This document shows positions 51,816 to 63,992 of a DNA stretch of 64,000 nt, piece after piece (position 1 is the first letter of the stretch; each line of letters opens with the position of its first letter). The DNA comes from Lysinibacillus_B sp031181585. GTDB taxonomy: Bacteria; Bacillota; Bacilli; Bacillales_A; Planococcaceae. Both the position numbers and the translations under genes were made by a program. The stretch spans positions 3,720,001 through 3,784,000 of the forward strand of contig NZ_CP154840.1 of NCBI RefSeq assembly GCF_047301505.1. Direction: 5' to 3'. The notes under the pieces are model-generated. The model did no database searches. It saw only the letters and a list, made by a program, of their open reading frames with translations, and was not told where the DNA came from.

Positions 51816-52071
51816 AAAAAGGCGACTCTTATTCAAGAGCCGCCTCGGAGTGAAGACAAAATCGTTTCATGACTTTGTCTTCATGTCTTCTAAGAAACTT
51901 TAATAAAAAGGCGTTTTTACCCAGCCTGTCTTGAAAACACTTGCCAGACAAGGAGTATCAACGAGCGAAGACGCGAATAGAACCTAAGTTCATGAGGGAA
52001 CGAGCGAAGCAAGCAATGCTGGATGAAAGCGTTTGTCAACTGGCTGAGGTGGCTCTTATTTAAGAGCCGCC
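51816..52071. repeat. Repeat-rich intergenic segment with paired hairpins
   Basis: Two near-copies of GGCGGCTCTT...AAGAG(T/C)C(G/A)CC hairpins lie at about 51823-51848 and 52048-52071; on the minus strand the first is followed by TTTTTTGG and could terminate the phosphodiesterase gene. Between them are a GTGAAGACAAA...CTTTGTCTTCA inverted repeat (about 51850-51887, a relative of 1239-1272) and a doubled AACGAGCGAAG motif. No gene is supported in 51725-52059. Confidence 0.5.
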
Positions 52072-53628
52072 CATCAAGTCTAAAACCCATTTCTTCACAT
52101 CTACAAGCCGGTTTGATGGCGGTTTCTCTATTTCGCCCGTAACAATGAGCGGAACCACAGAATCCACACGATGGAGAGAGCCATGCGCACCACCGCCCGC
52201 ATGATCATGACTATGTTTTTCTATAAACTCGTAAGAAGGCTTTGCATCTACGATAATTACCTTTCCTTCTTGTGAATGAAGTGCTCCATGCAGCCTTGCA
52301 AGCGCATCAGGGTACGTATGATAATACAGGGCTCCCTGTTCATCCTTCTTTACATCCAAAAGAGACAAATCACCATCCAAATGCCATGATTGGCCGTACT
52401 CATCGATAGTCGGCCCGTTTGGTGAAAATGTAAATTGTTCTTCTCCCTTTGGTTTCACAACATAATTAATTTGCTGATCACTCCAGGCAATAAAACCAAT
52501 TCGTTCATCCTTTTTTAAAATATCTAATACTTCAGAAAATGGAATTTGCTCATCATGCAGATAGATATATGCCATCCTCTCATTAATGGCAATAGCCAGC
52601 TCTGCATTCTCTTTTCCGTTCTCCCAAAACGTATAGTCCTTCAACACATCATTTAAATCAATTAAAGCTGTCTCCTTCTCTTCCTTTACCGATGATTGAC
52701 CGCTATCACCTAGGACAATCCATGTTACTTCCTGAATGGCTTCCTCCCACGATTCAAAATGATTGAATAGCTCTTGAAGGCCTTGATCTGCCTTCTCAAT
52801 TCCTTTTGTATCTTTAGGACCATTTTTGTGTATAGAGGCATCGGCATCAGGAAAATAAGCTAGGGTAAACATCGGAAGCTTATTTTGCTCGAGTATATAC
52901 TTTAGCTCATTTACTGTGAAATCATTATTGACACCCATTCGCTTCCAGCTGAATTTATACCGATCGTTCTCTGGATTATATTGAGATAACGCACCAAGTG
53001 ACAATAGCACTGGTCCATTCACCTTTATCTCCTTCGGCAATAGCTTTGCAAAAGAGAGCAGCTTCGGTACATGTAATTCATGCTGAGTGCTTCCCCGGTA
53101 TAATAGGCCATTAATGGACGCCGATTGCAATTGAGCGTTTGCCAGCTCTTCGTGAATCGTCTGCACATCCTTACTTAGATGCGATTCATTAAGGCGAATC
53201 ACACTATCGGCTGCTACATTCTTTATACCGTTGTCCCACATTTCCCTTATACCGCTTCCATAGCTGACCATGCGATCCTCATCCTCTTTAAACCAAATCA
53301 AGCCCGGAATCTTATGACCATTTGTATAAGTTCCCGTTAACAAGGTGCTATCAATAGTTACAGACATCGTCGGATAAGAGCTAATAAATTCTGGATAAAA
53401 ATCTCCATTTTTCATTAAAAACGAGAAAGCAGGAGCCCTTCCCTCCTGAATTGCCTTTTGTAGGGGCTCAGTCATTAACGAATCCACTGTGACCAAAACA
53501 ACCGGTTTTTGCTGCGTTGTAATGGGAACGCTATTTAACTTTTTAGTCGGCGACATGGAAATAGCGAGAGCAAGTCCTCCACAAATAATAATAACTAAAA
53601 TAAAAGCAATAAGTATTTTTCTTTTCAT
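52060..53628 (-). CDS. Membrane-anchored alkaline-phosphatase-superfamily phosphodiesterase
   Basis: The 522-residue protein has an N-terminal anchor (ILIAFILVIIICGGLALAI) and a type I phosphodiesterase/nucleotide pyrophosphatase fold. Visible motifs are VLVTVDSL near the first metal site, Thr in PTMSVTIDSTLLTG as a nucleophile candidate, YFPDADASIHKNGP, and VLGDSGQS. A His-rich EKHSHDHAGGGAHGS segment late in the protein supplies further metal ligands. It likely acts at the outer face on phosphodiesters. ATG 53628 follows AGGTGA; GTG 53637 is less likely. Confidence 0.78.
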   Translation of the reverse strand: MKRKILIAFILVIIICGGLALAISMSPTKKLNSVPITTQQKPVVLVTVDSLMTEPLQKAIQEGRAPAFSFLMKNGDFYPEFISSYPTMSVTIDSTLLTGTYTNGHKIPGLIWFKEDEDRMVSYGSGIREMWDNGIKNVAADSVIRLNESHLSKDVQTIHEELANAQLQSASINGLLYRGSTQHELHVPKLLSFAKLLPKEIKVNGPVLLSLGALSQYNPENDRYKFSWKRMGVNNDFTVNELKYILEQNKLPMFTLAYFPDADASIHKNGPKDTKGIEKADQGLQELFNHFESWEEAIQEVTWIVLGDSGQSSVKEEKETALIDLNDVLKDYTFWENGKENAELAIAINERMAYIYLHDEQIPFSEVLDILKKDERIGFIAWSDQQINYVVKPKGEEQFTFSPNGPTIDEYGQSWHLDGDLSLLDVKKDEQGALYYHTYPDALARLHGALHSQEGKVIIVDAKPSYEFIEKHSHDHAGGGAHGSLHRVDSVVPLIVTGEIEKPPSNRLVDVKKWVLDLMGGS

Positions 53629-53769
53629 TATAGTCACCTATCTTCCATTCATCAGTAGTAGTATGGTGATTACAAATGAATACATGCTTTCGTGAAGGTA
53701 AAATCTTTTGCCATTATTTACGAAAAGAAAAAAGAACCCCTGAATAATCAAGGATCCCTTGGCACTTTG

Positions 53770-53820
53770 ATACCATTAATCAGGGTCGAATCGACAATCT
53801 AGAAGGAACTCGATTTTGAG
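53770..53820 (-). repeat. tRNA-Leu 3'-half remnant (candidate att site)
   Basis: By hand alignment, 53770-53820 matches 55341-55391 (anticodon arm to 3' end of intact tRNA-Leu(CAA)) at 42 of 51 positions without gaps. Both are in the same orientation. The 5' half is absent. It is the pattern left at the far end of an element integrated in the 3' half of a tRNA. Confidence 0.75.
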
Positions 53821-53853
53821 CGGTACTAAAACCGTCTAATATCAAAATTTTAA

Positions 53854-54033
53854 TACATTGCTATCGTTTTTCACTTCACATTACTCTTAATTTTTATGCG
53901 AGAGTATTAGCCCTTGGTGTCGGGAGACATTATTTAGGTCAGATATTAAATCAACCATTTAAAGAAGAAACACAACAGATACAAGAGCCGGTTAAAAAGG
54001 AATTTAAAACTACCGAAGAAAAGATTATCTAAA
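53854..54033 (+). pseudogene. Start-less ORF fragment
   Basis: An open frame of 59 codons follows TAA 53851 with no start codon. It has a hydrophobic beginning (YIAIVFHFTITLNFYARVL) and a charged, Gln/Glu-rich end (EETQQIQEPVKKE). It looks like the C-terminal remnant of a membrane-associated protein. The family is not recognised. It may belong to the island. Confidence 0.35.
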
Positions 54034-54189
54034 ATCAAATCTTGTACTAAATGCTGTTATACGTTAAAATAGAACCTGGTGAAAACATAAAATGGTGATT
54101 AGGTAAGACCTGCTTTTTTGCTTTTATATGATTTTATTTAAGTATAAATTATGATGATTGATTTCTTTGTATCGAGTGCAAAGACGTTA

Positions 54190-54241
54190 GGTAGCATCTC
54201 AAAAACCTTTTAATTAAAAGGTTTTTAAGGTGCTACCTTTT
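54190..54241 (+). terminator. Large hairpin with T-run before the FNT gene
   Basis: GGTAGCA pairs with TGCTACC enclosing an inner AAAAACCTTTT/AAAAGGTTTTT stem, followed by TTTTTTT. It ends only about 29 nt before the start codon, so it would act as an attenuator or isolate the gene from upstream transcription. The leader upstream (54034-54189) matches no riboswitch I know. Confidence 0.7.
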
Positions 54242-54269
54242 TTTAATGACAGCTAGGAGGAGAATGGTT

Positions 54270-55070
54270 ATGGCATTTCATAAACCACAAAAAATTGCAG
54301 AGATAACGATAGAAGCAGGGGTGACAAAGACAAAACTTCCTTTTCCCCATTTGTTGCTGCTTGGATTTTTAGGGGGAGCATTTATTTCATTGGGTTATTT
54401 ACTAGATATTCGTGTCATAGGTAATTTGCCAGCGGAATGGGGGAGTCTTGCTAACTTAATCGGAGGTGCCGTATTCCCAATTGGGCTTATTTTAATTGTC
54501 CTTGCTGGGGCAGAATTGATTACAGGAAATATAATGTCGGTATCCATGGCGTTTTATGCAAAGAAAATATCTCTAGGGAATCTCGTACATAATTGGTTTT
54601 GGGTCACTTTAGCAAATCTAGTTGGAGCTCTTTTTGTAGCATATTTCTTTGGTCATGTGGTGGGTTTAACTGAAACAGGCCCATATTTGGATAAAACGGT
54701 GGCAGTGGCACATTCAAAAGTAGATGAAACCTTCCTACAAACCTTTATATCAGCGATTGGTTGTAACTGGCTTGTATGTCTAGCAATTTGGCTGGCTTAT
54801 GGAGCAGATGATTTTATCGGGAAAATTGCCGGCATTTGGTTCCCAGTCATGGCCTTTGTCGCGATTGGCTTCCAACACGTTGTTGCCAATATGTTTGTGA
54901 TACCAGCAGCGATTTTTGCAGGACAGCTTAATTGGATTGATCTTATTGAAAACATCATTCCAGCCTTCCTAGGCAATGTTGTAGGCGGGGCCCTTTTTGT
55001 TGGATTGTTGTATTTTTATGTTTATCAGAAACAAGATAATCAAGTTCAGAAACTTCCTAAGAATTCTTAG
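54270..55070 (+). CDS. Formate/nitrite transporter family protein (YrhG-like)
   Basis: The protein is 266 residues from ATG 54270, 9 nt after AGGAGG. It is a FocA/NirC-type channel with six spans. GGAFISLGYLL lies in the first, GAELITGNIMSV near the selectivity region and GCNWLVCLAIWLAYGADDFIGKI carries the central gating part. GFQHVVANMFVIPAAIF holds the conserved His-Val. It transports formate, nitrite or related monovalent anions. It lies within the tRNA-Leu-flanked island and appears more AT-rich than its neighbours (not computed). No formate or nitrite enzymes are near. Confidence 0.87.
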   Translation: MAFHKPQKIAEITIEAGVTKTKLPFPHLLLLGFLGGAFISLGYLLDIRVIGNLPAEWGSLANLIGGAVFPIGLILIVLAGAELITGNIMSVSMAFYAKKISLGNLVHNWFWVTLANLVGALFVAYFFGHVVGLTETGPYLDKTVAVAHSKVDETFLQTFISAIGCNWLVCLAIWLAYGADDFIGKIAGIWFPVMAFVAIGFQHVVANMFVIPAAIFAGQLNWIDLIENIIPAFLGNVVGGALFVGLLYFYVYQKQDNQVQKLPKNS

Positions 55071-55140
55071 GAAACTGACATATAAATATTTAGAAAACCC
55101 TATTATTTTAAATTGACGCTACGATAATAGGCTGGTTCTC

Positions 55141-55190
55141 TTAGGGCTACTTCAATTTTTGCTTACTAAAGTTGGAGTAGTCCTTTGCTT
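55141..55190 (+). terminator. Terminator after the FNT gene
   Basis: GGGCTACTTCAATTTT pairs, with G-U wobbles, with AAAGTTGGAGTAGTCC across a 7-nt loop. A short T-run follows. Confidence 0.55.
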
Positions 55191-55341
55191 TGCCTTCCCT
55201 TATATAATTGAATTTCTAATGCTTCTTCCTCGGTTCAGTGCACACGATTCTTAATTATTCTGTCGTGCAAAAGAAAAATAAAAAAAACTCCACAGAATAT
55301 ACTGTGAAGTTTACTATAACCATGTTTCTCGTTAGTTAAGA

Positions 55342-55423
55342 TACCGGTGGTCGGGGTCGAACCGACACTCCAGAAGGAACACGATTTTGAGTCGTGCGCG
55401 TCTGCCAATTCCGCCACACCGGC
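55342..55423 (-). tRNA. tRNA-Leu(CAA)
   Basis: The long variable arm and anticodon loop CTCAAAA give Leu with anticodon CAA. CCA is not encoded, unlike most of the array. It is the last tRNA of the cluster and the candidate attachment site for the 1.5-kb island. Confidence 0.93.
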
Positions 55424-55429
55424 ATGGAT

Positions 55430-55504
55430 TGGAGCGGAAGACGAGGTTCGAACTCGCGACCCCCACCTTGGCAAGGTGGTGTTCTACCACTGAACTACTT
55501 CCGC
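55430..55504 (-). tRNA. tRNA-Gly(GCC), copy 1
   Basis: A cloverleaf with anticodon loop TTGCCAA and encoded CCA. It is identical over its 75 nt to the copy at 55637-55711. Confidence 0.93.
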
Positions 55505-55549
55505 AAATTATTAAGATAAAAAAAAACCGGATGTCCGATCAAAAAAATC

Positions 55550-55623
55550 TGGAGGCGGCTACCGGATTTGAACCGGTGATAAAGGTGTTGCAGACCTGTG
55601 CCTTACCACTTGGCTAAGCCGCC
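55550..55623 (-). tRNA. tRNA-Cys(GCA)
   Basis: Acceptor GGCGGCT pairs with AGCCGCC; anticodon GCA; CCA encoded. Confidence 0.93.
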
Positions 55624-55636
55624 GTAAAAAGAATAT

Positions 55637-55711
55637 TGGAGCGGAAGACGAGGTTCGAACTCGCGACCCCCACCTTGGCAAGGTGGTGTTCTACCACTGA
55701 ACTACTTCCGC
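55637..55711 (-). tRNA. tRNA-Gly(GCC), copy 2
   Basis: An exact repeat of the tRNA-Gly at 55430-55504, with CCA encoded. Duplication probably occurred by recombination within the cluster. Confidence 0.93.
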
Positions 55712-55714
55712 AAA

Positions 55715-55789
55715 TGGCTGGGGTACTAGGATTCGAACCTAGGCATGACGGAATCAAAATCCGTTGCCTTACCGCTTGGCTATACCCCA
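55715..55789 (-). tRNA. tRNA-Gln(TTG)
   Basis: Anticodon TTG in loop TTTTGAT; acceptor TGGGGTA pairs with TACCCCA; CCA encoded. Confidence 0.93.
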
Positions 55790-55821
55790 ATAATATAATA
55801 TGCAAGTTATTTAAAAAGTAA

Positions 55822-55898
55822 TGGGGCGACTGATGGGAATCGAACCCACGAATGCCGGAACCACAATCCGGTGCGTTAACCACTTCGCCACAACCGCC
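55822..55898 (-). tRNA. tRNA-His(GTG), copy 1
   Basis: Anticodon GTG with the extra 5' G(-1) facing C73. The acceptor arm has a G-U pair at position 4 where copy 2 has an A-U pair, so the two copies differ by one base. Confidence 0.92.
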
Positions 55899-55923
55899 AT
55901 TATAAGGAATTTACTTAAAAGGA

Positions 55924-56000
55924 TGGGGCGACTGATGGGAATCGAACCCACGAATGCCGGAACCACAATCCGGTGCGTTAACCACTTCGCCACAATCGCC
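55924..56000 (-). tRNA. tRNA-His(GTG), copy 2
   Basis: As copy 1 but with A in place of G at acceptor position 4 (GGCGATTG), which gives better pairing. CCA encoded. Confidence 0.92.
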
Positions 56001-56038
56001 ATTGTATTGTTTAAGTAAAATTCATGAAATAAAAAAAC

Positions 56039-56112
56039 TGGCAGGGGCAGTAGGAATCGAACCCACACCAAAGGTTTTGGAGACCTCTATTCTACCGTTG
56101 AACTATGCCCCT
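56039..56112 (-). tRNA. tRNA-Trp(CCA)
   Basis: Anticodon CCA in loop CTCCAAA; acceptor AGGGGCA pairs with TGCCCCT; 3' CCA encoded. Confidence 0.93.
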
Positions 56113-56116
56113 AAAA

Positions 56117-56200
56117 TGGTGGAGGGGGACGGATTCGAACCGCCGAACCCTAAGGAGCGGATTTACAGTCCGCCGCGTTTAGCCACTTCGCTACCCCTCC
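56117..56200 (-). tRNA. tRNA-Tyr(GTA)
   Basis: Long variable arm, anticodon GTA in CTGTAAA; CCA encoded. Confidence 0.93.
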
Positions 56201-56203
56201 AAA

Positions 56204-56279
<76 letters not shown>

Positions 56280-56291
56280 ATTTTGGAAATA

Positions 56292-56367
56292 TGGTGGGTC
56301 AGGACGGAATCGAACCGCCGACACTTAGAGCTTCAATCTAATGCTCTACCAACTGAGCTACTGACCC
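56292..56367 (-). tRNA. tRNA-Phe(GAA)
   Basis: Anticodon GAA in TTGAAGC; acceptor GGGTCAG pairs with CTGACCC; CCA encoded. Confidence 0.93.
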
Positions 56368-56382
56368 ATATTTTATAAAGAA

Positions 56383-56458
56383 TGGCGGTCCCGACCGGGA
56401 TCGAACCGGCGATCTCCTGCGTGACAGGCAGGCATGTTAACCGCTACACCACGGGACC
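56383..56458 (-). tRNA. tRNA-Asp(GTC)
   Basis: Anticodon GTC in CTGTCAC; acceptor GGTCCCG pairs with CGGGACC; CCA encoded. Confidence 0.93.
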
Positions 56459-56461
56459 ATT

Positions 56462-56538
<77 letters not shown>

Positions 56539-56553
56539 ACAATGTTATTAAGA

Positions 56554-56629
56554 TGGTGGAGGATGACGGGCTCGAACCGCCGACCCCCTGCTTGTAAGGC
56601 AGGTGCTCTCCCAGCTGAGCTAATCCTCC
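56554..56629 (-). tRNA. tRNA-Val(TAC)
   Basis: Anticodon TAC in CTTACAA; acceptor GGAGGAT pairs with ATCCTCC; CCA encoded. Confidence 0.93.
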
Positions 56630-56658
56630 ATCTGGTTATTTCTTATGATTTTAATAAG

Positions 56659-56733
56659 TGGTGACCCGTACGGGATTCGAACCCGTGTTACCGCCGTGAA
56701 AGGGCGGTGTCTTAACCACTTGACCAACGGGCC
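56659..56733 (-). tRNA. tRNA-Glu(TTC)
   Basis: Anticodon TTC in CTTTCAC; acceptor GGCCCGT pairs with ACGGGTC; CCA encoded. Confidence 0.93.
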
Positions 56734-56759
56734 AATGTAAAACGTCTCTAAATATAATC

Positions 56760-56851
56760 TGGCGGAGAGTAAGGGATTTGAACCCTTGAGACAGTGTTAC
56801 CCGCCTACACGATTTCCAATCGTGCTCCTTCGGCCTCTCGGACAACTCTCC
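56760..56851 (-). tRNA. tRNA-Ser(GGA)
   Basis: Long variable arm; anticodon GGA in TTGGAAA; acceptor GGAGAGT pairs with ACTCTCC; CCA encoded. Confidence 0.93.
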
Positions 56852-56859
56852 AAGAAGAA

Positions 56860-56934
56860 TGGCTCCGAAGGTAGGACTCGAACCTACGACCAACCGGTTA
56901 ACAGCCGGTTGCTCTACCACTGAGCTACTTCGGA
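56860..56934 (-). tRNA. tRNA-Asn(GTT)
   Basis: Anticodon GTT in CTGTTAA; acceptor TCCGAAG pairs with CTTCGGA; CCA encoded. It is the first tRNA after 5S rRNA. Confidence 0.93.
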
Positions 56935-56949
56935 ATATTTTTATTGGAA

Positions 56950-57064
56950 GCCTAGCGATGTCCTACTCTCACAGGGGGAAGCCCCCAACTACCATCGGCG
57001 CTAGAGAGCTTAACTTCCGTGTTCGGTATGGGAACGGGTGTGACCTCTCTGCCATCATCACTAG
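56950..57064 (-). rRNA. rrf: 5S ribosomal RNA
   Basis: The minus strand has GTCTAGTGATGATGGC at the 5' end, CACCCGTTCCCATACCGAAC in the middle and a 3' end pairing back. The length is about 115 nt. Ends are approximate. Confidence 0.93.
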
Positions 57065-57189
57065 ACTCTTAAAAGACAAGATTTATTATAGCATATTCTA
57101 TGCTAATTTCAAGTGTTTTTTATTAAAAATCCACAGTTTTTCTTGTTCTTTCAAAACTGGATAAACGTTTCATTGTGCAGCACACAAAA

Positions 57190-60120
<2,931 letters not shown>

Positions 60121-60295
60121 ATAAGTTAACGCTAACTCGAAGAGTTAGACTTCAGTTTACACGTCAATTGCTTGACTTGTTTGACTCATATCTATTTAAA
60201 GATAGAAATTTGTGTTTGCTTTCAATGTCGTTTTATCCAGTTTTCAAAGAACAATTGTTTGCTCCATGCGATAAAAAACGCTGGAGTAAAATATT

Positions 60296-60371
60296 TGGTG
60301 GAGCCTAGCGGGATCGAACCGCTGACCTCCTGCGTGCAAGGCAGGCGCTCTCCCAGCTGAGCTAAGGCCCC
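60296..60371 (-). tRNA. tRNA-Ala(TGC) in the 16S-23S spacer
   Basis: Anticodon TGC in CTTGCAC; acceptor GGGGCCT pairs with AGGCTCC; CCA encoded. Confidence 0.93.
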
Positions 60372-60398
60372 AAATAAGAGGTATATAAATAATTTATA

Positions 60399-60475
<77 letters not shown>

Positions 60476-60552
60476 TCTTTTGAAAGTATGAACTTTCAAA
60501 ACTGAACAGCAAGAACGTTAACGTATATCACCGTGTGATATACTTCCGAAAA

Positions 60553-62117
<1,565 letters not shown>

Positions 62118-62260
62118 AGTAGTTTGAGTTAAGCTCAAAATGTTGCTGACTATTGTTTTAGTCAAGTTGTCTCTTTCAATTAAGAAAGAAAATTATTGTT
62201 AACGTCTTGCTTGTTCAGTTTTCAAAGTTCATGTCGTCCGCTCATTTCAGCGACTTCTCT

Positions 62261-62289
62261 AATTTAACATTTAAGCTTTTGTTTGTCAA
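62261..62289 (-). promoter_or_regulatory. rrn promoter P2
   Basis: On the minus strand TTGACA (62284-62289) and TAAATT (62261-62266) are 17 nt apart, about 145 nt upstream of 16S. It is a near-consensus sigma-A promoter. Confidence 0.8.
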
Positions 62290-62371
62290 TAACTTTTTCA
62301 AGAAAAGTTTTTTTCGACTCTCAAAACTCAATTCTGTTTATTTAAAGCGTCACGTCCTAGCGACATTTAAT

Positions 62372-62401
62372 ATATTACAATACCATCATTCCAAAAGTCA
62401 A
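62372..62401 (-). promoter_or_regulatory. rrn promoter P1
   Basis: TTGACT (62396-62401) and TAATAT (62372-62377) are 18 nt apart on the minus strand, upstream of P2 and just after the ygxA terminator. Tandem promoters are normal for rrn operons. Confidence 0.65.
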
Positions 62402-62410
62402 CACTTTATA

Positions 62411-62445
62411 TCAAAAAAATTCCGAGGCATGTTAAACATGCCTCG
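62411..62445 (-). terminator. ygxA terminator
   Basis: CGAGGCATGTT and AACATGCCTCG pair on the minus strand, followed by GAATTTTTTT. It separates ygxA from the rrn promoters. Confidence 0.85.
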
Positions 62446-62454
62446 ATTACTATA

Positions 62455-63348
62455 CTATACGCCATATTCATTTTCAACAAAGCGTTTATCTACACAGTAA
62501 TTACGATGGAATATCGTTTGATTTTTCGCGATAATCGGCTCTACTATTATATAACCTTTATCAATTAGATACTCAACAAACACTTCGAGGTCTGTAGAGT
62601 AGTAACTTAGCTCTTCATGATCATGGAGCTCTTGAATTGTCCAAGACGCCTTTGTCAGCATCACTTCTAATATATGCTGCGCTCCATCATGCGTCCGTGA
62701 ATTAATGAGGAACTCACTCGCCAAGAATAAAAGCTCCAGGCGCTTTTCTAACGTTTCATTACTCATAACCAATTCCTCATATAACTTATAGACTGCCGGT
62801 TCAATCTTTTTGACCTGCGACCAGACAGTCACTTCGGGATAAAGACCGCTATCAATCACCGAAAGTCTTCCTAGATGATGAAGCGAATCGACTACATGAT
62901 TATATGCATCTAAATATTCGCCTCGCTCAAAAAACTCTTTCCCTTCCAAATACCGGCGAATCAGCTTACTAAATTGAATACCTGTCTTGATTTTACGGCC
63001 ATGAAAAGGGAACTCTTGTAGTTCAGAACGTAATTTATATAGAAATTCATTTCGATCAAATAGCACTTTACCATAAAAAATCCAGTCAACTAGTTTGCGG
63101 TTGGAGCCAATAAACAGCCATTTGCGAAGACGCTTTTCCGTTACTATATGCATTACCATCTTTGTTTCTCCATATAGATAATGCTTTGTAAAGATTGGCT
63201 GCTCTCCCTCTTTTACAATAATAAGCAGTACTGAATCAAATGTATCCGTCATATTTGCCGCATCGTCTCGCTTGTTAATCAATATTACACCTAATGTATC
63301 AGGATGGCTGGCGCGTTCCTGATAAATAGGACGTAAAACGTGTTCCAT
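62455..63348 (-). CDS. ygxA: YgxA nucleotidyltransferase-like protein
   Basis: The 297-residue protein matches the YgxA family, annotated as nucleotidyltransferase-like: VILINKRDDAANMTDTFDSVLLIIV in the N-terminus, a central helical substrate-binding part and HNRYCVDKRF-like end. In Bacillus subtilis ygxA lies beside an rRNA operon and ygzB, as here. The GS-DxD catalytic signature is not clear, so activity is open. ATG 63348 follows GGGGGTA. Confidence 0.88.
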   Translation of the reverse strand: MEHVLRPIYQERASHPDTLGVILINKRDDAANMTDTFDSVLLIIVKEGEQPIFTKHYLYGETKMVMHIVTEKRLRKWLFIGSNRKLVDWIFYGKVLFDRNEFLYKLRSELQEFPFHGRKIKTGIQFSKLIRRYLEGKEFFERGEYLDAYNHVVDSLHHLGRLSVIDSGLYPEVTVWSQVKKIEPAVYKLYEELVMSNETLEKRLELLFLASEFLINSRTHDGAQHILEVMLTKASWTIQELHDHEELSYYSTDLEVFVEYLIDKGYIIVEPIIAKNQTIFHRNYCVDKRFVENEYGV

Positions 63349-63485
63349 AAAAGTACCCCCTATAGTTTACACTACTGCCTAGAAGAATTGTTTCGACATC
63401 TGTTTTGCAAATCCTTTTAAAAGATTATAATTCTAAAATAAATCCGTTATATGGTATAGTAACCTTAGAGTAGGAGGCAAATAAA

Positions 63486-63833
63486 ATGAAGAAGTATTCT
63501 AATAAGATAAATAAAATCCGCTCATTCGCATTATCACTGATCTTTATTGGCTTCGCTGTCATGTATGGAGCAATTTTCTTCCGTGAAAATCAAATCCTGG
63601 TCCTTATTTTTATGACGCTTGGGCTTTTATGTATCATTGGAAGTACAGTGGTATACGGTTGGATCGGTTTGCTTTCAACACGTGCGGTGCAAGTTGAATG
63701 CCCTAACTGTGGAAAGCATACAAAAGTTCTTGGTCGAGTAGATATGTGTATGTACTGCAATGAACCCCTTACACTAGACCCAATGCTTGAAGGAAAAGAG
63801 TTTGACGAAAGTTACAATAGCAGAAGGAAATAA
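63486..63833 (+). CDS. ygzB: YgzB-like zinc-ribbon membrane protein
   Basis: The 115-residue protein has two spans (SFALSLIFIGFAVMYGAIFF and VLIFMTLGLLCIIGSTVVYGWIG) and a C-terminal zinc ribbon (CPNC and CMYC). Position divergent from ygxA matches ygzB. ATG 63486 follows GTAGGAGG. Its role is unknown. Confidence 0.88.
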   Translation: MKKYSNKINKIRSFALSLIFIGFAVMYGAIFFRENQILVLIFMTLGLLCIIGSTVVYGWIGLLSTRAVQVECPNCGKHTKVLGRVDMCMYCNEPLTLDPMLEGKEFDESYNSRRK

Positions 63834-63860
63834 AGCTGGTCTTGCCGGCTTTTTCTTTTT
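63831..63860 (+). terminator. ygzB terminator
   Basis: AAAGC-GG and CC-GCTTT form a short stem followed by TTTTTCTTTTT. Confidence 0.7.
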
Positions 63861-63962
63861 GCCTTACGAGAATAAAATCTTATTCTTGCCCGTTACCTAA
63901 AACCCTCTCCCATATTTCTTCCTGTCATTAGTATGGGGATATTTGAAACTTCCTACATTAAC

Positions 63963-63992
63963 TAAAAAACCTAGCAGGTTACGCTGCTAGGC
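63963..63992 (-). terminator. Terminator of a gene beyond the right edge
   Basis: CCTAGCAG and CTGCTAGG form an 8-bp stem followed by TTTTTTAG on the minus strand. It implies a minus-strand gene just outside the window (perR would fit the Bacillus order, which is inference). Confidence 0.65.
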
